A stretch of DNA of 64,000 bases. Source: Ananas comosus (taxonomy: Eukaryota; Streptophyta; Magnoliopsida; Poales; Bromeliaceae). The stretch spans positions 6,068,045 to 6,132,044 of the forward strand of contig NC_033639.1 in the NCBI RefSeq assembly GCF_001540865.1. Reading direction: 5' to 3'. The notes below the pieces were generated by a model. It did no database searches. It was given only the letters and a program-made list of their open reading frames with translations, and had not been told where the DNA came from. Shown here in pieces: positions 11,592-20,585 of this stretch; the stretch's first letter is position 1; the number at the start of each line of letters is the position of its first letter. Made by a program: the position numbers and the translations under genes.

Positions 11592-14248
11592 TGTGACGCA
11601 CTGGACCTTCGCAAATTGCGAGGTTCGAGTGTTTGGACAGTATCCCGAGTTTTTCCAGACTTTCTGGTGGGTCGTTGACAGTATTCCGACTTATGGCTCG
11701 CATCCCGAGAATTGTAGTATTTTATGCAGCGCTAAGGTCACCAAAGAGTTGGACTTAGCCTACCCTCGGATTGCATTCTGCACGAGGTGTAACCGGTGAC
11801 AGGTCGATGGCTGTACCGGTACACTTTTGATGGTTGTACCGGTACACTTGTGGCGAATTTCGAACCTGAGCCTCGGGTTTGCATTTTCGTAGGATGTGTA
11901 CCGGTACACTTTCCCGTGTACCGGTACACTTCGGCAGAATCTGAGCAGTTTGAACTGCAGGGGGTTTTTCGCAATTGTGGACTTCTATATGACCACCCAC
12001 GCCCCCTTGGGCCTTCCCTGAGCTGAGGAGGGTGGAGATCAAGGTAAGAGAGCCCTCCATCCCTTTCCTTCTATTTTATTTGGTTTTTAAGGCTTTTATG
12101 CCTCATTTTTGCTACTTTTGCATCCTGGAGGCTTTTTCCACCATTGGAGAGGACTTGGAGCTTTGTTAGAGGCTTGTTGGAGGAAAGATCTTCCACCCCA
12201 TTTGATTTGGAGCCCAAGTTGAGACTTCTAGAGAGGTTAGCAACATGATTTGAGCTTTTGATCCATGTTTTGCTAAGTTTTTGAGATGAAACCCTAGATT
12301 TGATACTTAGGGCTTATTTTGGGTATTTTGAATCTAGGACTTTTGGGGCTAAATTGGTTGGATTAGAACCTTCCTTGGGCTTGGATTGGAAGGGATTTAG
12401 CTCTCTTTTGGAGCTTGAGAGAGATTTTTCACACATTAGGTGAGTTTTAGCCCTTTTGCTAAATTTGTTAAAGTTTGATCTTATAGTTGATCGTAATGCC
12501 CGTGTATCTTTTCGCTCGATACTTTTAGGGCATTTTGAGACTCGGGGACAACTTTGTTCGGCGAAACGAGGCCCTACTCGACGGTTCGGTGGGTTTGACC
12601 TAGCCACACAATGAGAAATTCTCATTTGTGCTTAACTAAGTATCGTTAAATGAAAAAGCATGCATATTCTCTCTATATGTAATTATTGTGAATTTTAGAA
12701 TGCTTAAAAGGCCTATGTTATATGTGATGAAATTTTGGACCTCTATGTAGTAGAGAGTAGCTTGGTAGGCCTATGGTTGCATTTAGCATTCTATATGAGA
12801 CTTGGTTTCATGCTTCTATAGTATAAATGAGCTTTGATTCATGCATTTAAACTTAAGTTTATTTGAGACATGAAAGATGACAAAATTGCCATATAGAGGT
12901 ATTGAACTAGAATGTAGGTGAACTAGAGAGCTAATGTCATCAAGCGGCATTGAGCTCGGGACATGTGTGAACCTAGTGAATAGGGCCATTGAGGAATGTG
13001 GAACATGCTTAATCATTAAATGTCTAAGTGTCATAAAGGGGCACTAGACCTAGAGAATGTTGGAACTTCATTTGTGACTCAGAACTAGATCTTCGGGATG
13101 CTAGTGACGATACCATGTTAGAGACATGAGGGTTGGATACTTGAGACTTGGACTATGCTTGCTTGCCATTTGTGCTCATTCGCACATGCTTGTGAGGGTC
13201 GCTCCCTACAAGCCGGCACTCCGGAGTTAGCCTTTGCGACCTATGTTCGCTCGTGCGATATTGAGAAGCCTACGGGGTCGGGTGGGACAGACACATTCCA
13301 AGAGTAGGGATGTTGGGCTACCACAGGCACTTAAGCGGCACAAGCTGGACTACCTTTGGTAGGCCCTTGATTGGAAATGGAAATCGACACGGTTTTGAGA
13401 ATGAATAATCGCTACTAGATAGGCTTAGTAGTTGGATTAGGTGACATGCTCATGACATAGCAATGGGGTATATAGTACACTTGCCGGTTTCATGCATTGC
13501 ATCATAGTATACTGGGTTATCTTGATAGAGCGTACTCCTTATATTTTGGCATATGGTATTGTGAGGTTTACTTGTTCATTATGTTGAGGCATATTAGTAT
13601 GCATTGGATATATTACCTTATGATAGCGTAGATGTACATCACCATAACATCATGCTTATTGGAGACATAGTAGTATAGCATTTTATTCATGCTTTCTTTC
13701 AGCAGTTTTTGTGTTCGCTATTTATTGCATATCACTATATGTCGTTACTTACTCTTTTCTTTTGGGGCCTAGTGGTGCAATGAGCTGAGGTCAGTAATTG
13801 CCCACTGGGAACTATAAATTATAGTTCTCACGCCCTCTTTTTCTCGATGTTTTTCAGAGCCTTCCACGGAGGGTGAGGCCAGGGATCGCAGGAAGGGAGT
13901 TGCTTCGAGCTAGCTTCCTTCGAGGACGAGTTGCTAGGTGGTCTACCTCTCGATTTATATTTCTTTTTGTGAGAGGTTGAGAGTTTTACCAGTGTACTAG
14001 AGGCCACCATTTTTGTACTAGAGACTGATATTGTACTACTTATGGTTTCTTTTATTGTCTAGCTTTATTTCTTTACTTTGGTGTAGATGATAGAACTTTA
14101 CTCGCTCTGATATCATTAGTAGTTACTATTCTATTTGTTCTATCTCTTGCTTTACTTCCGCTTTTGTTGTAGACGCCTTATATGTGTAGACATATGGCGG
14201 GTCTGGGCACGCTACCGGGAGGGCCTTCGCCCGTCCCGGGGCGTGACA
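11592..14248 (+). mobile_element. Nested solo LTR, TSD TTGTT
   Basis: A 2657-bp solo LTR beginning TGTGACGCACTGGACCTTCG and ending CCCGGGGCGTGACA, flanked by TTGTT (11587-11591 and 14249-14253). It is in the same family as the 1873-6812 LTR, but its U3-like region carries TGTACCGGTACA sites instead of GGGACCGGTCTCTC. Donor-like sites are at 12043/12044 (AAG|GTAAGA) and 12439/12440 (TAG|GTGAGT). The hairpin is GAACTATA (13809-13816) with TATAGTTC (13820-13827). An acceptor-like TTTTTCAG ends at 13857. Confidence 0.9.
11812..11928 (+). repeat. TGTACCGGTACA palindrome array (four perfect sites)
   Basis: The perfect 12-bp palindrome TGTACCGGTACA starts at 11812, 11835, 11897 and 11917, each followed by CTT. 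It lies 220-340 bp after the LTR start, the same place where related LTRs carry GACCGGTC sites. Confidence 0.95.
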
Positions 14249-16093
14249 TTGTTAGCCCTGGTTGGTAGGGTATCCTCGAGTTGAGAGTATTGGATCATAC
14301 TCACAGTCTGTTTTTTGCTTGTGGTGGTCGCTCCACACAGGTTTTGTCGTGCACTCCAGAGTTTGGTACGAGAGGGGTAGAGTTGATGTCCCGCAAACGG
14401 TCCCGGGTTTGAGAGCGAGGTGAGTCTCCTTACCATATGGGATGGCGAGGTGAGTCGTGGGCGAACCTTCTGGTAGCCAATGGATTGGGTGACATTCATA
14501 TGAGCTATAGTTGCATCCCAGTTGAGTGGATATAAGGCTGAGGTGGAAGTGAGACGTCCTTCACCTTGAGCCTGGCTTTGCGCGGTATTCCGCGGGTGAT
14601 TGACTCAAGACCGAGTCGGGTGGATAGCATGATAAAGGCAGTTAAAACCTTAAGAGCAAGTTATAATTGACAGGAATCTAAGATAGAGGAAAACTTAGAA
14701 GTCAATTGGATGAGCTGCGGATAACAGGAACAAAAGTAGAATCAATTGATCTGCTAGATGGTTGCTTAGTTGCATAAACTGTATGACTTTCATATTGCAT
14801 ATTGTGAGGCATAACATGTATTTCAATACTTGAATATATATATCTGTTGGATAACTGTTGAACTAACATATTGCAGTGCCTCCTCGGACCTATTGGTCGA
14901 GCTTTTTCCTTGAGTGGCCGTACCCACTGGGAACCATGAGGTTGGTTCTCACCCCACGTTGTTTTGGGGTGTTACAGGTTCGTACGTGAGCGGCGTGGCG
15001 GCACGAGGAAAGAGCGTAGCTCCATAGATAGCTCCCTACCCCAGAGACCAGAGATAGTAGTACCCCGAATCGACATAGCCTAGGGGTAGAGGGAAAGGAC
15101 AAAGAACAAACTTGTAATAATCTTGTGATCATTTATTGTATTTGGAAGTAAATGTAATGAAAATGTAATGTAATAATGCAAGTGTGATGTAAAAATGAAT
15201 CTAATTGGAATCCTTGTAATAACATAGGATGTGTTATGTTGTTTGATACCTTTCTTATGCAATCATTGTATGAATACTGTTCCTATTTGGAACCTCCTGT
15301 ATTGTACTAATTGTGATGCCTAGGACGTACAGGGGAGACTCTGTTCGTTCGGCGGTCTGTCGGTGTGCCCGAACCTGACCAAATAGGCGGGGCTCGGGGC
15401 GTGACAATCTATGAACTCTGCACCTTCATCTGGATCATCAACATATTCATTATTGACAATTGGATCATCACCCTCAGTATATATGATATCTGCGAGGACC
15501 CCCAGTCTGCCATCATGATCTGCATCATAGTGATGACCTTCCGGCGCAATATTCTCATTTACGGCCAAATTTGAAGGTTCATGTTCAACACCCTCATGAT
15601 GAGTAGCGTAACCGTCTTCAGCTACTTCTTGTTACACTTCCGCCCGATTTTCTGTACCGTTATTTTCGATTCCCAGTGGATACGATCCAAAGTCATGGAC
15701 ATCATGAGAAGTATGAAATCTGCAATTATTTCGTAATTAATCACTTTCTAACTAAATAAAATAGTAAATGATTATATTAATTCTAGCGTATTCTAACCTT
15801 TCTTCACATGAGACACCTTACTCTCTACCCAGTGGGGCATGAGAACTAGAAGCCGTGGCATGATGAATAGTACGTGGGAGGGGAGGAGGATCACCAACAA
15901 CTATATTTGAAAATTCGTACTCCCTACAATTGATGGAAGAAGGTAATATAAACATTTGTTATATTAAAATAATTATACAAAATTCATATTTTGCGATACT
16001 AACCTAGGTGCATTTGCTCCTCTTCCGATATCAGCATGAAAAGGTTCTCTTTCGGGGCGAGGGGATAATATATCCACATTATGTCCCAATTTA

Positions 16094-16952
16094 TGTCACG
16101 CCCCGGGGCTCAGCGGAAGCCTACCCGGCACGTGTTCAGACCCGCCATACGTCTAAAACATATAAGGCGTCTACCAAAATTTCAATAAATACAACTATGC
16201 TATAAAGAACTCTAGCGATATCAGAGCAAAAGTAACTAGGTTCTACAACAAGGAATAGTAAAAGAGTGCTAAAAATCCACTAAAATAAAACATAGCTTAA
16301 TACAAAAGAAACCCAAAATACAAGTACAAAGGGGAGTACAATGGTGGTCTCTATACATGATAACAAAACTCTCTCTCACCAAAAACCAAAAGAGAGAATG
16401 ACCACCTAGGAGCAAAACTAGCTACACTAGCTAGCTAGGCGATCCTCTTGCCGCGATCCCGTGCCTCCACCGGTGCTGAAGGCTCTGAAATAAAACCATA
16501 AAACGAGGGGCGTGAGAACTATTAAATAATAGTTCCCAGTGGGCAGTTACTGACTTCAGTGAAATGCGCCACTAGGCCCAAGCGTGAAAAGGGTAAGTAG
16601 ATACACGATAATTACAATAAGTATGTAAATAGCGTAAACAATAACCCATCACATGATCTTTACTTTGAATGAAATTGCACAAGTAATAACCTATCACATG
16701 ATCTCTACTTTGCATGAAATTGCATAAGTAATAAATAGCCATCTCTTGTATTCTACTTAGCATATATTGGCATAAGTAATGAACAACCATCTCTTGTATT
16801 CTACTTAGCATACATTGGCATAAGTAATGAACAACCATCTATTGTATTCTACTTAGCATACATTGGCATAAGTAATGAACAACCATATCTTGTATTCTAC
16901 TTAGCATACATTGGCATAAGTAATGAACAACCATCTCTTGTATTCTACTTAG
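16094..16952 (-). mobile_element. LTR fragment in the MULE, cut off at a gap
   Basis: Starts TGTCACGCCCCGGGGCTCAG, the reverse complement of the common LTR end, directly after ATTTA. The uninterrupted target is visible around 18211-18230 in MULE copy B. The hairpin arms GAACTATT (16516-16523) and AATAGTTC (16528-16535) match those of the 1873-6812 LTR. The sequence stops at the N at 16953 inside a tandem repeat, so its far end and TSD are not seen. Confidence 0.85.
16740..16952. repeat. 48-bp minisatellite in LTR
   Basis: About four and a half tandem copies of a 48-bp unit (begins CATCTCTTGTATTCTACTTA, ends GTAATGAACAAC) lie just before the N at 16953. Earlier divergent copies extend to about 16620. 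The array probably caused the assembly break. Confidence 0.9.
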
Positions 16953-16953
16953 N
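16953..16953. other. Single-N assembly join
   Basis: The sequence after this N repeats MULE sequence already present from about 9281. It is most simply read as a join between two versions of the locus. Other single Ns are at 18733, 19902, 29640, 31918, 34182, 40678, 50877 and 53215. Confidence 0.85.
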
Positions 16954-18575
16954 GATTCACGCGCTGTAGTATAGATAGGAAGCGACCAAGATCGGTGTAT
17001 GACTCCTTCCAACCACCATAAATGATCTGTAGTGCTTTACTTCTAGCCTGCCACGCTGTCGAATAAGGTATGTCTACATGCAATTCATTACACACCTTTT
17101 CTTTAATTTCGGCCGGTGTCAAAGTAAGCTTTACCCTCAATGATAGGAGAATATGTCAACATATAAGAGATGAAGTACAGTTTCGATGTGCGTGTTAAGC
17201 ACCGGCACTAAACATGTATGTTGCCTGGTGTATGTTTTAATTCTAAAATAACTCACATCCTTTGGTACCGATGCATGTAATCTCCAAGGACATGAATCTA
17301 CCATGCATTTAACCGTATACGCCTTTGTCGTCGACTTTATTACTTTCATTTGTACGTTGTGAGCAATATGCCATTCCCCAACAGTGTGCAATAAACTTGC
17401 TTTATCACGAAATACCCGACCAACCCATAAGTCATTATTGGTAGGAGGGGGCTGTTCAATTTGCGGACGGTCAAATTCACCGTTATCGACCACATACTGG
17501 TCAATCCAATCGTCATCTTCCACAAATTGCTTTGGATGATCTATGAACTCTGCACCTTCATCTGGATCATCAACATATTCATTATTGACAATTGGATCAT
17601 CACCCTCAGTATATATGATATCTGCGAGGACCCCCAGTCCGCCATCATGATTTGCATCATAGTGATGACCTTCCGCCACAATATTCTCATTTACGGCCAA
17701 ATTTGAAGGTTCATGTTCAACACCCTCATGATCAGTAGCGTAACCATCTTCAGCTACTTCTTGTTGCACTTCCGCTCGATTTCCTATACCGTCATTTTCG
17801 GTTCCCAGTGGATACGATCCAAAGTCATGGACATCATGAGAGGTATGAAATCTGTAATTATTTCGTAATTAATCACTTTCTAACTAAATAAAACAGTAAA
17901 TGGTTATATTAATTCTAGCGTATTCTAACCCTTCTTCACATGAGACGCCTTGCTCTCTACCCAGTGGGGCATGAGAACTAGAAGCCGTGGCATGATGAAT
18001 AGTACGTGGGAGGGGAGGAGGATTACCAACAACTATATTTGAAAATTCGTACTCCCTACAATCGATGGAAGAAGGTAATATAAACATTTGTTATATTAAA
18101 ATAATTATACAAAATTTATATTTTGCAATATTAACCTAGGTGCATTTGCTCCTTCTCCGATATCAGCACGAAAAGGTTCTCTTTCGAGGCCAGGGGATAA
18201 TATATCCACATTAATGTCACAATTTAACATTCTAGAATAATACCCCTGAGATAAAATCATCTGTTTTTCAACGAAAATTATCAAACATGGAGGGTTTCCC
18301 AACAATGCCATCGCACCACACAATGAGTCATCGTCCGTAACTTCAACCACATCGAATTGATTCATTTCGGTCGAATATCGGACTTTGATAATTAGACGAT
18401 ACTCATCTCTCGGAGTATCGGTTAATCTATATATTTTTCTCTTGAATTCTGTAAATGTAATATCCACTGGAATACCACTTAATTTCTTATGACCGCCAAT
18501 GTACTTTGAATTGTTATCGTGCGCCAATATTTCTCCATTCCAATGAACAACAATAGCCACATTACTACGCGCCAT
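16954..18575 (-). pseudogene. MULE transposase, copy B (5' half)
   Basis: Second copy of the 5' part of the transposase gene, without the two LTR insertions of copy A. Exon 1 (18575-18136) starts MARSNVAIVVHWNGEI and forms the N-terminal PB1-like domain seen in plant MULE transposases (VTDDDSLCGAMALLGNPP). Exon 2 runs 18055-17930 and exon 3 starts at 17851. All three join in phase through GTTAAT/TAG and GTTAGA/CAG introns. Exon 3 carries an acidic segment (EGDDPIVNNEYVDDPDEGAE) and the MuDR zinc region. A one-base deletion near 17190 relative to copy A shifts the frame, and the TGA after SLIC is shared with copy A. The catalytic half is missing because the copy stops at the N at 16953. Confidence 0.82.
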
Positions 18576-19492
18576 CCTAACTTAAACAAAATATAAAATT
18601 TGTAAACAAACATAATCATATCAATATTTGAGATAAAGTGCAAATTTTACTATTTCTACACTCTCAATGAGATGGACCCAAAATTTATATTAAAAAATTT
18701 GGTATACAAGTAGCATTTCTCTTTCTTTTTTCNGAATAACCAAAAGTAAAAACGTTGGATACAGATACCCACTCAACTATATTTCTTTGATCGATTATCG
18801 CCCATCAATTGCATAATTTTACTCAAACTAATTAGAAAGTTCATCAAATTCATCAGATTTTATCTAATTTATTAATAATATTATCAAATTTAATAATTTT
18901 AATTATTTTTAAATAAACACAACTAAGTTAATTAATAGTTAATAACAAACAAATTGAGTGTTTAAATCTAATAAAATTTTAAACATCAATAAACTAACCT
19001 AATGAAGCAATGTAGAACTAACCTAATGGAACAATGTCAAAATAACTACAACTTTTTCAATGTCAAAGTTGAGGAATCAATGTCAAAGTTGAGAAAAAGT
19101 TGAGGAATCAACTCTACTTAGGAGAAACAATGTAGCCTAATGAAGCGATGTCAAAATAACTAACCTACTGGAACAATATAGAAGGAATGCTTAGGAGAGA
19201 GGGCACGGCAGCAGCACAGGTGGGCGGCGGCGACGGCGGCGTCGGCGTCGGCGTCAGCGTCGGCGTCGGCGTCAGACTCGTTGGGTCGGAGTGAGGGAGA
19301 CAGAGAGGAGTGAGTGAGAGTGAGGGAGACACTGTGGGAGACAGAGAGAGCTCGGGCGGGGCTAGTCAGGGAGAAAGGAAAAGGGTTCGGGTGCGGTTAG
19401 GGTATATCGACTAAATGCGGTGAATGGTTCACCGCATATAAATGCGGTAATCCATTCACCGTATTTAAAAACGGTGAACCATTCCCCGTTTT
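18576..19492. repeat. MULE upstream flank: AT-rich, GGCGTC repeat, palindromes
   Basis: There is no gene here. It holds AT-rich sequence, a single N at 18733, short repeats around AATGTCAAAGTTGAGGAA (19018-19100), a GGCGTC microsatellite (19230-19275), and GCGGTGAA palindromes (19415-19485), including a perfect 10-bp-arm hairpin ATGCGGTGAA/TTCACCGCAT at 19415-19437. Confidence 0.75.
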
Positions 19493-19901
19493 TGTCACGC
19501 CCCGGGGTCCCTTTTTAGTTTGGAAAAACAGCGGAAACGACTAAATTTTTTTTTTTTTTTTTTGAAACACCTGACCCCAGAGTATGTCAGATCCGCCACA
19601 AATACAGGGAATCCACTGTTCACACGGACAGAGTTTCCTCTGTATTTGCACGGCGTCGCACAAGTACAATTATACAATCAGAGTACAACCAGAATACAAC
19701 CACAGCCATATGAACATACAACCTCAACCGCACATACAGACGTCCATACATTCACCATTCACAACACGACGGTATTCATAGTTTTAAACATAAATCCAGA
19801 TCTATCATTTGAAACGTTTCCTACCCGGAAACAAGTTTTGAAATACTAAGTCTCAGAAATCCATTGGAAGCTTCTTTTAAGACTGTTTCCCACACGGAAA
19901 C
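19493..19901 (-). mobile_element. LTR fragment, cut off at a gap
   Basis: Starts TGTCACGCCCCGGGGTCCCT inside the palindrome block and ends at the N at 19902. It shares its sequence with the fragments at 40267 and 47378 (CCGCCACAAATACAG, then a CACACGGACAGAGT motif). The parallel copy at 19903-20585 lacks this insertion (compare near 20500). Confidence 0.82.
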
Positions 19902-19902
19902 N

Positions 19903-20585
19903 AGTTAATAACAAACAAATTGAGTGTTTAAATCTGATAAAATTTTAAACATCAATAAACTAACCTAATGAAGCAATGTAGAACTAACCTAATGGAATAA
20001 TGTCAAAATAACTACAACTTTTTCAATGTCAAAGTTGAGGAATCAATGTCAAAGTTGAGGAAAAGTTGAGGAATCAACTCTACTTAGGAGAAACAATGTA
20101 GAATTTCGAACTAACCTAATGGAACAATGTCAAAATAAGTAACCTAATGAAGCAATGTCAAAATAACTAACCTAATGGAACAATGTAGAAGGAATGCTTA
20201 GGAGAGAGGGCACGGCAGCAGCATAGGTGGGCAGCGACGACGGCGGCAGCGACGGCGGCGGCGACGGCGGCGTCGGCGTCGGACTCGCTGGGTCGGAGTG
20301 AGGGAGACAGAAAGGAGTGAGTGAGAGTGAGGGAGACAGTGTGGGAGACAGTGTGGGAGACAAAGAGAGCTTGGGCGGGGCCAGTCAGGGAGAAAGGAAA
20401 AAGGTTCGGGCAGGGTTAGGGTATATCGACTAAATACGGTGAATGGTTCGCCGCATATAAATGCGGTAATCCATTTACCGTATTTAAAAGCGGTGAACCA
20501 TTCCCCGCTTTTAAATGTGGTAAATAGTTAACCACATTATGATGCAGTAAACGATTTACCGCATTCTTTGGTTTTACACGCAGCG
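19903..20585. repeat. Second copy of the MULE upstream flank
   Basis: Repeats the sequence from about 18936 onward with small differences: the GGCGTC/GGCGGC repeat differs in length (20230-20285) and the palindrome block runs 20436-20570. It lacks the LTR at 19493. No gene is seen. Confidence 0.85.

Larger units (their letters stand above)
9868..15406 (+). mobile_element. Solo LTR (interrupted), TSD ATCTA
   Basis: Starts TGTAAGGTACCGGACTTC and ends GGGGCGTGACA, flanked by ATCTA at 9863-9867 and 15407-15411. It is the same family as 3433-5854 and is 2.88 kb long without the nested 11592-14248 LTR. The target without insertion is visible near 17530-17550. It has an ACCGGT pair (10206-10247), a CT-rich tract (10333-10400), donor-like GAG|GTAAGC at 10518/10519, hairpin arms GAACCA (14931-14936) and TGGTTC (14943-14948), and acceptor-like GTTACAG ending at 14977. 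Confidence 0.9.
7986..16093 (-). pseudogene. MULE transposase, copy A, split by an LTR insertion
   Basis: Minus-strand MuDR/MULE transposase gene in two blocks, 16093-15407 and 9867-7986, with a solo LTR between. In order: acidic N-terminal exon; MuDR-type zinc domain (VGRVFRDKASLLHTVGEWH, CMVDSCPWRLHASVPKDVSY); a linker (FTLTPAEIKENVRNELHVDI); the catalytic MULE domain (SIDETHMYGKYQGHALIATG, YPLAFAICEGENATSWRWF); SWIM zinc finger (CSCHEFELTRLPCSHLLAVC, about 8380-8320); CCHC knuckle (CTICKQQGHYRTTC). Disruptions: TGA near 9475, a frameshift near 9160, and TAG just before 8768. The usual SDR motif reads ISNR, an Asp-to-Asn change at a position normally part of the DDE triad. Its 5' exons are lost behind the LTR at 16094. 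No intact transposase is expected. Confidence 0.85.
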
